Positions 41,490-50,279 of a DNA stretch of 64,000 nt are shown here, in pieces; within the stretch, counting starts at the first letter, position 1; each line of letters opens with the position of its first letter. Origin of the DNA: JANLTP01 sp031363055 (GTDB taxonomy: Bacteria > Pseudomonadota > Gammaproteobacteria > Burkholderiales > Burkholderiaceae_E); the NCBI GenBank assembly GCA_031363055.1, contig JANLTP010000079.1, positions 1 through 64,000 of the forward strand, read 5' to 3'. A program made the translations under genes and the position numbers. Under the pieces are notes generated by a model. The model did no database searches. It was not told the DNA's origin and worked only from the letters and a program-made list of their open reading frames with translations.

Positions 41490-41828
41490 ATGGAACTCAA
41501 GGGGCACCTCGAAGCTGAGAACATTATCGTGTTGTCGCTGGCTGAGGAAAATCTGGACGCCAGTAATGTTCGTGTATTCAAGCAGGCGGTTGCACTCATC
41601 ATCGAAGAGCGTCCACGGGTGCTGCTTGATTTGGCGGCGGTCAATTTTGTGGATAGTTCAGGGCTGGGCGGACTGGTTGCTTGCCAGCGATTGATGAATT
41701 CGCGCAAGGGTGAATTTCGTCTGTGCTCGCTGACCAGCAACGTCAATGCACTGTTCGAGTTGATGCGCATGCATCGGGTTTTCAAGATACATGAGACCCG
41801 TGAGGCCGCGTTAAAGTCGTTTCCTTGA
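41490..41828 (+). CDS. STAS-domain anti-sigma factor antagonist
   Basis: A 112-residue SpoIIAA/RsbV-type STAS protein. The phosphorylatable Ser lies in NFVDSSGLGGLVACQ. Unphosphorylated proteins of this type bind and neutralise a partner kinase/anti-sigma factor, and a HATPase of that type is encoded next door (3 bp away, possibly translationally coupled). The ATG at 41490 has GGGAG upstream. No sigma factor or PP2C phosphatase gene lies nearby. Confidence 0.9.
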   Translation: MELKGHLEAENIIVLSLAEENLDASNVRVFKQAVALIIEERPRVLLDLAAVNFVDSSGLGGLVACQRLMNSRKGEFRLCSLTSNVNALFELMRMHRVFKIHETREAALKSFP

Positions 41829-41830
41829 GC

Positions 41831-42454
41831 ATGCATTATTTGCAGAGGCAGCACGGGCACTTTTCGAAGGGGCAGCACCAGCACTTTTCGCAGGCGCAGA
41901 ACGCGGTTCGGCGCGAATTTGACCCGGTGATGAGATCCATCCACAGCTTGCGCCACTTCGTACACGCGCAGGCTTCGGCTGCCGGACTGTCGGTTGCAGC
42001 CGTCGGCCTGATCGAAATTGCCGCCGTTGAGGTGTTTACCAATATGGTCCGGCACGGCGGCGCTGCGTCGACGCACGCGCCGGTTACGGTCGAAAGTCGC
42101 GTGGCTAGCGGCTATTTCGAAACCGATTTCATTCACCGGGGCGACCCATTCATTCCGACTGATCGAGTGGCCGTTGCTAATCGGGATGATCCATCGCCTT
42201 TGTCCGAATTGCCCGAAGGAGGTTTTGGTCTGCAGATCATCAACACGGTCTGCGATCAAGTGAGCTACTGGCGACGCGACGGTGAAAACACCATCCGCCT
42301 TCGCAAATCACTGGACCTATCGGGCTCGCTCAGCTTTGAGAAGCGGTTGCAAAACATTCCAGACGTTTTCGAACAACCGTTGCTGGGCGGCTTGGTTGGG
42401 ATGAATTCGGTCAGACTGAAAAAGATCGAGACGATCGGCGATTCCATCGAGTAG
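41831..42454 (+). CDS. RsbW/SpoIIAB-type serine kinase (HATPase), anti-sigma factor-like
   Basis: A protein of about 207 residues with a GHKL ATPase domain: N box AAVEVFTNMVRHGG and G2 box LPEGGFGLQIINTVCDQV. It is expected to phosphorylate the neighbouring STAS protein and to hold a partner, often a sigma factor, in check. The first 20 residues come from a 24-bp duplication rich in His and Gln. The C-terminal 45 residues or so extend beyond the ATPase domain and are read antisense to the last 138 bp of tesA. The start could also be the TTG at 41825 that overlaps the STAS stop. Confidence 0.83.
   Translation: MHYLQRQHGHFSKGQHQHFSQAQNAVRREFDPVMRSIHSLRHFVHAQASAAGLSVAAVGLIEIAAVEVFTNMVRHGGAASTHAPVTVESRVASGYFETDFIHRGDPFIPTDRVAVANRDDPSPLSELPEGGFGLQIINTVCDQVSYWRRDGENTIRLRKSLDLSGSLSFEKRLQNIPDVFEQPLLGGLVGMNSVRLKKIETIGDSIE
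41847..41894 (+). repeat. 24-bp tandem duplication at the anti-sigma kinase 5' end
   Basis: Two adjacent 24-bp units (41847-41870 and 41871-41894), 21 of 24 bases identical, encode the HGHFSKGQ / HQHFSQAQ doublet at the N-terminus. Confidence 0.92.
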
Positions 42455-43018
42455 AAACGGCACGAGCGCCGAGCGCTCCGAACTGGCGATTTGCTCGAAC
42501 AGAGCGGCGAATTTTTGGGTGTAGGTCTTGCCATAGTTGGGCGGCACCATCATGCCGATCAGCACGACTTGCGCCTTGGCTTGGCGCGCTGTTTGCGTCA
42601 TGGTGCGCAAATTCGATTCGGTGCCGGCCAGATCAAGCCCGCGTAGCGCGTCATTGCCACCCAGCTCAATCAGTACCCAGGCCGGCCGGTGCTGCTTCAC
42701 TAGATCGTCGATCCGGCTGCGCCCGCCGGCCGTCGTTTCGCCGCTGATGCTGGCATTGACCACAGAATAGGGCAGCTTCTCCTTCTGAAGTCGCGCCGCC
42801 AGCAGTGCCACCCAGCCAGTGCCACGGCGCAAGCCGTACTCGGCTGCGAGACTATCGCCGACCACCAGGATCGGTCGACTGAGCCGATCGGCAGACGGCT
42901 GCGACCAGGCCGAGGTAATCAGCGTGAGCTGTGCGGCTATCAGCACCGCCATCTGGACAATGACGAATTTGGACAGGTTCAAGCGTTTCAGGAAGTACGT
43001 TTGATTCAGGTCGGTCAT
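42317..43018 (-). CDS. tesA: arylesterase / acyl-CoA thioesterase I (SGNH hydrolase, TesA-like)
   Basis: A 233-residue SGNH hydrolase with an N-terminal signal segment (FVIVQMAVLIAAQLTLITSA). The blocks are VVGDSLAAEYG (Ser), ISGETTAGG (Gly), LIELGGNDALRG (Asn) and SDRIHPNQAAQQ (Asp/His). It is a periplasmic esterase/lysophospholipase. It is divergent from a YbbA-like ATPase gene, as in E. coli. I use the ATG at 43018; the first 18 residues derive from a degenerate 18-bp repeat. The 3' end overlaps the convergent kinase gene by 138 bp. Confidence 0.9.
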   Translation of the reverse strand: MTDLNQTYFLKRLNLSKFVIVQMAVLIAAQLTLITSAWSQPSADRLSRPILVVGDSLAAEYGLRRGTGWVALLAARLQKEKLPYSVVNASISGETTAGGRSRIDDLVKQHRPAWVLIELGGNDALRGLDLAGTESNLRTMTQTARQAKAQVVLIGMMVPPNYGKTYTQKFAALFEQIASSERSALVPFLLDGIADRLDLFQSDRIHPNQAAQQRLFENVWNVLQPLLKAERAR

Positions 43019-43055
43019 ATGATTCAAGTCGTTTAGGTGATTCAGGAGTTCCAGC
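43002..43055. repeat. degenerate 18-bp repeat x3 across the tesA start
   Basis: Three 18-bp units each begin tgattca (43002, 43020, 43038). The tesA ATG lies in the first unit; units two and three are upstream leader. Confidence 0.72.
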
Positions 43056-43175
43056 GTTTGAGGTCGTTCATCTTCAATGGCGACTCGATGCGATAATTCA
43101 ACCCAGTCGATTGAGTTCCCTGTTCAACCGCATGGGGAGTATTGTTATTGGCCAGTTGGAGTTGTCAGATAGCGC

Positions 43176-43844
43176 ATGAGTGCAATTGTTGTTGAACAGG
43201 TTTCAAAACGGGTACGGGATGCAGATGGTTGGCTAACAATACTCGAGAACATCAGTTTTACGGTGCCGGCCGGGCAGTCGGTTGCTATTATTGGAGCTTC
43301 GGGTTCAGGGAAATCTACCCTATTGGGCCTGATGGCCGGGCTCGATACGCCTACCGAGGGCTCGGTGACGGTGTTTGGCGAATCGTTGTTCGAGCGCAGC
43401 GAAGACCAGCGAGCTATCTGGCGAGCCGCCAATCTTGGCTTTGTATTCCAGACGTTTCAATTGTTGCCGCAGATGAGCGCACTTGAGAATGTCATGTTGC
43501 CGCTCGAGTTGGCCGGCGAACGCGAGGCGAGCAGCAAAGCGACACAGATGCTGGCTTCGGTGGGCCTGTCGGAGCGCATCCATCATTATCCGCGAACTCT
43601 GTCGGGCGGCGAACAGCAACGGGTGGCGCTGGCCCGTGCCTTTGTTGCACGTCCGAAGTTGCTGTTTGCCGATGAGCCGACCGGCAGCCTGGATACCGTG
43701 ACTGGCGAGCGCATCATCAGCAAGCTGATGGAACTCAAGCAGAGCTTGGGTTCGACGCTGGTGCTCGTGACCCATGATTCGGATCTCGCAGCCAGTTGTG
43801 ATCAGCAGTTGACGATTCGCGCCGGACGCTTGGTCACTGCGTAG
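43176..43844 (+). CDS. ybbA: ABC transporter ATPase, YbbA/LolD family
   Basis: A 222-residue ATP-binding subunit with Walker A IGASGSGKST, Q-loop VFQTFQLLP, signature LSGGEQQRVALARA and Walker B LLFADEPTGSLD. This is the MacB/LolD-type (class 3) pattern. In E. coli the divergent tesA-ybbA pair is followed by the permease gene ybbP. Here no permease follows: the next gene is pgi, convergent and 88 bp away. Confidence 0.9.
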   Translation: MSAIVVEQVSKRVRDADGWLTILENISFTVPAGQSVAIIGASGSGKSTLLGLMAGLDTPTEGSVTVFGESLFERSEDQRAIWRAANLGFVFQTFQLLPQMSALENVMLPLELAGEREASSKATQMLASVGLSERIHHYPRTLSGGEQQRVALARAFVARPKLLFADEPTGSLDTVTGERIISKLMELKQSLGSTLVLVTHDSDLAASCDQQLTIRAGRLVTA

Positions 43845-43932
43845 ATGCCAGTGCATCATCTGGCGTTCTGCATTGCGGTTGCCTTGACTTACCATCAGAA
43901 GCTGCCGCCGACCGTACGATTTTAAGAGACTG

Positions 43933-45600
43933 CTACTGACGTGCTTGCAGTCCAGCGCGAATCCTCTTGAATAGCGCTTGATTGGCGGCATCGAGCCCCT
44001 GCAACACCGATTCATCGGGATTCTCGATCAGCGGCTGAATGCTGGTTGCCCGTTGTTTGCCGACTTCAACTCCCCACTGATCAAACGAATTGATGTTCCA
44101 GAGCATGCCGAGCGCAGCGGTTCGATGCTCGTACAGGGCGACCAGTGCTCCAAATGTGGCTGGATCCAGGTGATTCATGAGAATCAGGCTGCTCGGGCGA
44201 TTGCCGGGATAGACCATATGCGGGGTCCGTTGTCGTACCGCCTCAGCGCTGAGTCCCTGCTGTTGCAAACTGGCTCGGACTTCATCGGCCGAGCGCCCTC
44301 GCATGAGGGCATCGGCCTGGGCAAGACAGTTGGCGACCAAGGCCAGATCGCTGTTGTGGGTAGCGTCGCGCTGTGGCAGGGGCAAAATGAATTCGACCGG
44401 TATGGCGTCGCTGCCCTGGTGCAGCAATTGAAAGAACGAATGCTGCGCTTCGGTGCCGGGCTCACCCCAGGTAACGGGTGCTGACGCGGTGGCCAGTGGT
44501 TGGCCCTGCAGATCGACCGACTTGCCGTTGCTCTCCATCGAAAGCTGCTGCAAGTAGGCAGGTAGACGGCGCAGGCCATAACTGTACGGCAGGATCGCTT
44601 CACTGCGGCTGCCGGTGACCAGGTTCTGCCACCACGAAATCAGGGCATGCAACACCGGCGCATTGCGGTGCAGCGGCGCCCGCGCAAAATGTTGATCCAT
44701 GGCATGGGCGCCGGCCAGCATCGTCCGGAACTGCACCGAGCCGATCTGCAACATGACCGGCAGCCCGATTGCCGACCAAAGTGAATAACGGCCGCCAACC
44801 CAATCCCAAATCGGAAATACGTTCGCTTCGTCAATACCAAATTCAGTGGCGGCCGCAATGTTCGTGCTGACGGCTACGAGGTGCTTGCGCAGACTCTGGT
44901 GAGCAATTCCCTGGGCCAGCAACCAGTCACGAACGGCGAGCGCACCTAACGCGGTCTCCAGTGTCTTCCACGACTTTGAGGCAACGATTGCCAAGGTGCG
45001 GTTCGCATCGAGTCGTTGCGAAATCTGCTGCCAGGCCGATGGATCCAGACTGGACAGGAAGTGCACGCGCACGGCCGCCTGTCCAAACCCTTGCAACGCA
45101 TCGCAGGCCAGTTCCGGCCCTAAATACGAGCCACCAATGCCGATATTCACCACATCGGTAATGCGCTGACCGCCAGCGCCCAGCCACTGCCCATTGCGCA
45201 CGCGATCGCTGAGCGCTGCAATCCGGTTCAGTGTCTGATGCACATCGGGCATGACGTCGGCGCCGTCGACCAGAATCGATTGCCCCGGCGGCTGGCGCAA
45301 GGCCGTATGCAGCACGGCACGATGCTCGGTGCTGTTGATTTTGGCCCCGTGCAACATCGCATCGCGCTTGGCGGCCAGGCCAATCGAATCGGCATAGCCG
45401 AGCAATGCCCGCAGGTCGTCAGCACTGCACAGGCTGCGCGAAAAATCGCAGTACAGGCCGGCGGCGTCAACACAAAACTGTTCGGACCGTGCCGGCTCTT
45501 GGCGGCTTAGTGCGCTGATGTTCAACGTTCGACTGGCATCGACTCGACTCAAGAGCGAGGTGAGGGCGGCCGGAGAATTTTCTTTTTTTGGACTGTTCAT
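43933..45600 (-). CDS. pgi: glucose-6-phosphate isomerase
   Basis: Pgi interconverts glucose 6-phosphate and fructose 6-phosphate. The 555-residue protein has VVNIGIGGSYLGPEL, SKSWKTLETA, WDWVGGRYSLWSAIGLPV and, near the C-terminus, NINSFDQWGVEVGKQ. GxGG/SKT-type phosphate-binding sites and the catalytic Glu/His regions are all present; SKSWKTLET stands where SKTFTTxET is common. It may share a transcript with the enoyl-CoA hydratase gene upstream (37 bp gap). Confidence 0.97.
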   Translation of the reverse strand: MNSPKKENSPAALTSLLSRVDASRTLNISALSRQEPARSEQFCVDAAGLYCDFSRSLCSADDLRALLGYADSIGLAAKRDAMLHGAKINSTEHRAVLHTALRQPPGQSILVDGADVMPDVHQTLNRIAALSDRVRNGQWLGAGGQRITDVVNIGIGGSYLGPELACDALQGFGQAAVRVHFLSSLDPSAWQQISQRLDANRTLAIVASKSWKTLETALGALAVRDWLLAQGIAHQSLRKHLVAVSTNIAAATEFGIDEANVFPIWDWVGGRYSLWSAIGLPVMLQIGSVQFRTMLAGAHAMDQHFARAPLHRNAPVLHALISWWQNLVTGSRSEAILPYSYGLRRLPAYLQQLSMESNGKSVDLQGQPLATASAPVTWGEPGTEAQHSFFQLLHQGSDAIPVEFILPLPQRDATHNSDLALVANCLAQADALMRGRSADEVRASLQQQGLSAEAVRQRTPHMVYPGNRPSSLILMNHLDPATFGALVALYEHRTAALGMLWNINSFDQWGVEVGKQRATSIQPLIENPDESVLQGLDAANQALFKRIRAGLQARQ

Positions 45601-45637
45601 TACTCAATTATCCAGCGTTCGCTGTCGGAGCGCGCAG

Positions 45638-46378
45638 TCAGCGGCCTGTAAAGCGCGGCCTGCGCTTCTCTTTGAAGGCGAGCACGCCTTCGCGACCGTC
45701 ATCGCTGTCGCGTACTTCCGACAGCGCTGCCATCGTCATGGCCATCTGTTCGGACGGCCCCTTGGCTAGCACGTCCCGGTTGACGAACCGTTTGAGCGTT
45801 GTCAGCACCTTCGGTGAGAAGGTCGCGATTTCGCCCGCCATGGCCAGCGCGCTGGCTACCTGTTGTCCGGTGGCCACGACTTCATTGACCAAGCCGACCG
45901 AATAGGCACGCTGTGCATCGAGTGTGCGACACAGCAGAATCATTTCCATGGCAACTTTATGGGGAATACGGGCGGCCAGACCGGCGATCAGGCCACCGGT
46001 GAATCCGAGCTTGGCCTCCGGGTATGAGAATTTGGCGTTTTCGGCTGCAACCATCAGATCGCACATCATGGTCAGCACCAGCGCGCCGCCAACACACCAG
46101 CCGCCAACCGCCGCAATGATCGGCTTCTCGGTCTGAATGCCTACGCCCGGAATGCAACGCCAGAGCTCGGGCAGTTTGGTGACGTCGGCGCCCGAAGAAA
46201 ACGCCTCGTTACCGGTGCCGGTAATCACGGCAACGCGCTGGGCGGAGCGATCAAACTCGGCGAAAGCGCTTTGAAGTTGCAAGGCGGTGTCCGCACAGAT
46301 GGCGTTTTTGCGCTCCGGGCGGTTAATCGCGATCAGACTCACGCCGTTATCTTGATGTTCGACGGTGACCAGGCTCAT
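45638..46378 (-). CDS. enoyl-CoA hydratase/isomerase family protein
   Basis: A 246-residue crotonase-fold protein: INRPERKNAICADTALQL, GNEAFSSGADVTKLPE (oxyanion hole), AAVGGWCVGGALVLTMMCDLMVA and SYPEAKLGFTGG. One of the two usual acidic residues (Glu in the CDL..A..A.F..PE region) is retained. Beta-oxidation or an aromatic/terpenoid route is possible; the substrate is not assigned. A GGAG seven bases before the ATG at 46378 supports that start over the TTG three bases earlier. Confidence 0.9.
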   Translation of the reverse strand: MSLVTVEHQDNGVSLIAINRPERKNAICADTALQLQSAFAEFDRSAQRVAVITGTGNEAFSSGADVTKLPELWRCIPGVGIQTEKPIIAAVGGWCVGGALVLTMMCDLMVAAENAKFSYPEAKLGFTGGLIAGLAARIPHKVAMEMILLCRTLDAQRAYSVGLVNEVVATGQQVASALAMAGEIATFSPKVLTTLKRFVNRDVLAKGPSEQMAMTMAALSEVRDSDDGREGVLAFKEKRRPRFTGR

Positions 46379-46568
46379 CAATTTCTCCAGTACGTACCAA
46401 CAATTTTAGTTGACCAATCCAGAGCCGCCAAAAAACACGGCGATGATTGACAGAGGATTTAATAGTAATCCGTCGCCACGACGAAACACCTTGTCATATG
46501 AGCCACCAAAATCTTGTAAGCTGCTTGATCTGCATAAAGTACCTGGACACTGGACTCACCAGACACCG

Positions 46569-47384
46569 ATGAATTTCGCCGCCATCCTGATGGTGATCGT
46601 TGCCACTTGCCTATTGTTGCTGGCAGCAATTTACTTTTTTCAGGATCGGCTGCTTTATTTTCCTGAATACACGACCGTCGAGCGTGCCTCCGAAAGCGGA
46701 CTGCGAGCGTGGCCCTCGGCCAATAACTTTCGCGGGCTGATTGTTGAGCCGACCGCAGCACTTCGAGGTACTGCCATCGTCTTTCACGGCAACGCCGGGC
46801 ACGTTGGCTATCGCGGCTCCTATGCCGAGGCACTGGTGCCTTTGGGCATGCGCGTGATCTTGGCGGAATATCCGGGCTTCGGCCCGCGCCCGGGGGAGGT
46901 AAGCGAATCAAGTCTGGTTGCGGACGCGGTCGAGACGGTGAGGCTTGCCCATCGGCAGTTCGCGGGGCCGCTATTGATCGTCGGCGAATCGCTGGGCTCG
47001 GCGGTCGCGGCTGCCGCCGCTGCGCAGCAAGCTGGGCACGTTACCGGTTTGTTGCTGATCACACCCTGGGATCGGCTTGCCCATGTCGCTGCCCATCACT
47101 ATCGCTGGTTACCCGTCAAATGGATGCTTCGTGACCAATACGATACGGTCGTGAATCTGGCCAAATTCGAAAAACCGGTTGCGGTCGCGGTCGCCGAAAA
47201 TGACCTTATCGTGCCATCGCAATTCGGGGTAGCGCTGCACTCCACGTTAAGCGGGTCCAAACAGTTGATTCTGATCCGCTCCAGCAACCATAGCGATTGG
47301 CCCGATCGCGTCGATACGAACTGGTGGCGATCGGTACTGCGGTTCACCATTGGCGAAGCTAGCCTGCAGGAAGTAACGCAATAG
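46569..47384 (+). CDS. membrane-anchored alpha/beta hydrolase
   Basis: A 271-residue alpha/beta hydrolase of the YfhR/BEM46 type. It has one N-terminal membrane anchor (about 5-23), YFPEYTTVERA, VFHGNAGHVGYRGSY (oxyanion HGN), the nucleophile in VGESLGSAVA, an Asp in AENDLIVP and a His in SSNHSDWP. A longer in-frame extension to 46410 adds 53 non-conserved residues and is not supported. Its 3' end overlaps nnr by 26 bp (convergent). Confidence 0.86.
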   Translation: MNFAAILMVIVATCLLLLAAIYFFQDRLLYFPEYTTVERASESGLRAWPSANNFRGLIVEPTAALRGTAIVFHGNAGHVGYRGSYAEALVPLGMRVILAEYPGFGPRPGEVSESSLVADAVETVRLAHRQFAGPLLIVGESLGSAVAAAAAAQQAGHVTGLLLITPWDRLAHVAAHHYRWLPVKWMLRDQYDTVVNLAKFEKPVAVAVAENDLIVPSQFGVALHSTLSGSKQLILIRSSNHSDWPDRVDTNWWRSVLRFTIGEASLQEVTQ

Positions 47385-48972
47385 AACCGCTGTTCGTGTG
47401 TTGGTCAAGGATCGTTCCGTTCAATATTTGTCGAATTGGATCGAACAATTCGCCTGCGGCCAAACCGCTCCCCAAGGGTAATCGTTGGTACATCCATTCG
47501 CCCGCGCGGCCATGGCTGAAGGCAGCCAGTCGGGCGGCGTCCCATGCGGACAGGCCCTGAGCGAGCAGGGCGGCGAGCACGCCTGATAATACGTCACCAG
47601 TACCGGCGACGGCCAAGGTCGGTGCACCCGAATTAATAATGGCGTAGTGTCCCTGCGGGCAGGCGACGATCGAGCCGGCGCCTTTCAAAATGACGACACA
47701 GGAAAACTTTTTGGCTATCTGCAACGCACTCGTGCATCGATCATTTTGAATGTCTGCTGTGCTGCAATTCAATAGACGCGCTGCCTCGAGTGGATGAGGC
47801 GTCATCACCGTAATCACCGGTCGCGCTGGCCGAGTCGAGTTCCTGGACTCGGTGGCGAGCCCGTTCAAAGCATCGGCGTCCAGTACCAGCGCCACCGTGC
47901 TGTTCCAGCAGGCATCGAGCGCGTGCAGTGCGGCGTCCGAGTTGCCCAGACCGCAGCCCAGTGCAATGGCATCGATATCGTCGAAGGATGGCAGCCAGGC
48001 GCGGGTCATCCACTGTGCCTGTTCGGCCACCCAAATCGGATGATTCGGCGAACTGATAAAGACCTTGCCTGCGCCGCCGGCCTGCGCACCCGTTGCCGCC
48101 AAGATGGCCGCACCTTGCATGCCGCGTGCGCCACCCATGATCAGCACGCTGCCAAAGCTGCCCTTGTGACTGTTGACTGCCCGGCGCGGCAAAAGTGTGT
48201 TCGCCAACGAGTGATCGAACAGTTCAGCATCGGCGCTTCGAGCTGACGCACATCCGAGTGGCTCTACGATGACTTCGCCAGCCAACTCCCGGCCAGCCCC
48301 GGTATGCAAGCCTGGCTTGTCGCGCAGCAGCGTGACGGTGGTGTGAGCGCGCAGGCAGGTGCCGTTAACGCCGCTCAGAATGGCGCCGGTATCTGCGTTC
48401 AGACCGGTCGGTACGTCGACCGATAGCACCGGTACGTCGTGTCTATTCACGTCGGCGACGAGCGCCCGGAGTTCGTCCGCCAGCGGCCGGTTCTGACCGA
48501 TACCCAGCAACCCGTCGATGATCAAGACACTTTCCGACAAGAATGTCGCACGGGCAGCGTAGTTAGCAATCGGTAACTGCCGTGCCTTATAGTCCGCGAG
48601 AATCAACGGACTCAACGAACTCAACGGACTCGGAGAGCGGCTACCTGCAATCGGTGGGCTTTCTGTCGACGCGTTGGGCATGGGCGACTCAGCCTTGGCC
48701 ACATCTCGTACCAGGGCCCGGACGTAAAATCCGCGCTGGTCCAATAGCAGGCCACTGAGCAACGCATCGGCGCCGTTGTTACCCGGTCCAGCCAGAATCA
48801 GGATGTGGCCCGTGTTGGCGTTGCCCTGAGCCAGCGTGCGCCCGAGCAACATGCGTTCGGCCTGATTGGCGACGGCAAGTGCCGCCCTCGACATGAGCGT
48901 TCCTTCAGGCAAGGATGCGAGCGCCAATTGTTCGATCTCACGCACGGATACGCAATTGAATAATTCAGACAT
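47359..48972 (-). CDS. nnr: bifunctional NAD(P)H-hydrate epimerase / ADP-dependent dehydratase
   Basis: This enzyme repairs damaged (hydrated) NAD(P)H. The 537-residue protein has an N-terminal epimerase domain (GPGNNGADALLSGLLL, VDVPTGLNADTGA) and a C-terminal ribokinase-fold dehydratase (GSFGSVLIMGGARGMQGAA, TPHPLEAARLL, VAGTGDVLSGVLAALLAQG). An insertion of about 35 Ser/Pro-rich residues in the epimerase domain contains a 9-bp repeat. It lies 18 bp downstream of dadA on the same strand and could be the tail of the TRAP-dadA transcript. Confidence 0.95.
   Translation of the reverse strand: MSELFNCVSVREIEQLALASLPEGTLMSRAALAVANQAERMLLGRTLAQGNANTGHILILAGPGNNGADALLSGLLLDQRGFYVRALVRDVAKAESPMPNASTESPPIAGSRSPSPLSSLSPLILADYKARQLPIANYAARATFLSESVLIIDGLLGIGQNRPLADELRALVADVNRHDVPVLSVDVPTGLNADTGAILSGVNGTCLRAHTTVTLLRDKPGLHTGAGRELAGEVIVEPLGCASARSADAELFDHSLANTLLPRRAVNSHKGSFGSVLIMGGARGMQGAAILAATGAQAGGAGKVFISSPNHPIWVAEQAQWMTRAWLPSFDDIDAIALGCGLGNSDAALHALDACWNSTVALVLDADALNGLATESRNSTRPARPVITVMTPHPLEAARLLNCSTADIQNDRCTSALQIAKKFSCVVILKGAGSIVACPQGHYAIINSGAPTLAVAGTGDVLSGVLAALLAQGLSAWDAARLAAFSHGRAGEWMYQRLPLGSGLAAGELFDPIRQILNGTILDQHTNSGSIALLPAG
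48603..48629 (-). repeat. 9-bp repeat x3 in nnr
   Basis: tcaacggac, tcaacgaac and tcaacggac follow each other at 48603, 48612 and 48621. They encode LSSLSPLIL-like residues in the Ser/Pro-rich insertion of the epimerase domain. Confidence 0.85.
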
Positions 48973-48990
48973 TGTCCCATCCAGCCCGTG

Positions 48991-50238
48991 TCAGGCGTAA
49001 CGCTTCAAGGTCAGACCGTCGATCGAAATTTCGGTGGCTCGGCCGGCGAGAATATCCGCTGTCAGTTTGGCCGTGCCGCAGGACATGGCCCAGCCGGTTG
49101 AGCCATGCCCGCAATTCAAAAAAAGACCTTCAATGGGCGATGGCCCCACGAGCGGCGGGCCGTCGGGAAGCATGGGCCGTGCGCCTGCCCAATAGCGCGC
49201 CGATTGAAAGTCGGCGACGCCCGGAAACCAGTCGGATACAACGCGTTCGAGGGTGCGGCGGGCGGCCTCGCGCAAATCGAGTTTATGGTTGCCCAATTCG
49301 GCCGTGCCCGCAACCCGCAAGGTATTGCCCATCGGTGTGATCGCGGTTTTGTAGGCTTCATCCATCAAGGCGCGATTCGGTCCGAACCCGTCGCTCTTCA
49401 AGCGCATCGTGACACTGTAGCCTTTGACCGGGTAGATCGGTACCCGGATCCCCACTGAGCCCAGCAGCGCAGCACTTTCATGGCCAGCGGCGATCACACA
49501 GGCATCGGCCTTCTGCGTCGACGTATTCAGCTTCACCCCGACCAGCTTCTTGCTCTCTACTTGCAGCGCTTTGACGGTTTCACCAAAATGGAATTTGACG
49601 CCTTGTTGTTCGCAGATGACCTTCAAGCGTTTTGCGAATAATGGACAGTTGCCGGACTCGTCGGCGGGCAAGTGCAGGCCTCCAGCCAATGGCGTGTGAC
49701 GGGCAAGCTCCGGCTCAAGACGATAACAACCGGCGGCATCCAAGGCTTCATGCAGGATGCCTTGTTCGCGCAGCATTTGCCGACCCGGCTCGGACAGATC
49801 GAGATCGGCCTGCGACCGGAACAACTGCAAATAGCCTTGCGACTGCTGATAATCAATCGCATACTCTTCGCGCAGCGCATGCAAGCAGGTGCGGCTGTAC
49901 AAGGCAACGCGCTGCATGCGCTCCTTGTTGACGCGGTAGCGCTCGAGCGAACACTCCCTGAGCCAGCGCCGCAGCCAACGCCACAGAGCCGGATTCAGGT
50001 TCGGTCGAAACAGCACCGGCGCTTCCGACTTGAACAAGTACGACAACACCTTGGTCGGCATACCGGGTGCGGCCCAGGGGGTGACATAGCCGGGCGCAAT
50101 GATGCCGGCGTTGCCAAAGCTGGCCTCTTGAGCGACGTCACTGCGCCGCTCGATAACGGCCACCTCAAAGCCTTTTTGACGCAGGAAGTAGGCGGTGGTC
50201 ACGCCGATGATTCCACCACCAATGACGATTACATTCAT
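48991..50238 (-). CDS. dadA: D-amino-acid dehydrogenase (DadA-like FAD oxidoreductase)
   Basis: A DadA-family flavoprotein of about 415 residues. It has the FAD dinucleotide motif VIVIGGGIIGVTTAYFLRQKG, then VIERRSDVAQEASFGNAGII, AGGLHLPADESGNC, YPVKGYSVTMRL and the C-terminal GHGSTGWAMSCGTAKLTADI. It oxidises D-amino acids to 2-oxo acids at the inner membrane. It lies 41 bp after dctM on the same strand, so its substrate may be delivered by the TRAP transporter. The start is the ATG at 50238; a GTG six bases earlier is possible. Confidence 0.92.
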   Translation of the reverse strand: MNVIVIGGGIIGVTTAYFLRQKGFEVAVIERRSDVAQEASFGNAGIIAPGYVTPWAAPGMPTKVLSYLFKSEAPVLFRPNLNPALWRWLRRWLRECSLERYRVNKERMQRVALYSRTCLHALREEYAIDYQQSQGYLQLFRSQADLDLSEPGRQMLREQGILHEALDAAGCYRLEPELARHTPLAGGLHLPADESGNCPLFAKRLKVICEQQGVKFHFGETVKALQVESKKLVGVKLNTSTQKADACVIAAGHESAALLGSVGIRVPIYPVKGYSVTMRLKSDGFGPNRALMDEAYKTAITPMGNTLRVAGTAELGNHKLDLREAARRTLERVVSDWFPGVADFQSARYWAGARPMLPDGPPLVGPSPIEGLFLNCGHGSTGWAMSCGTAKLTADILAGRATEISIDGLTLKRYA

Positions 50239-50279
50239 CGCCACATTATGCGTTTATTTCAGGCATCTAATTTATGCAT

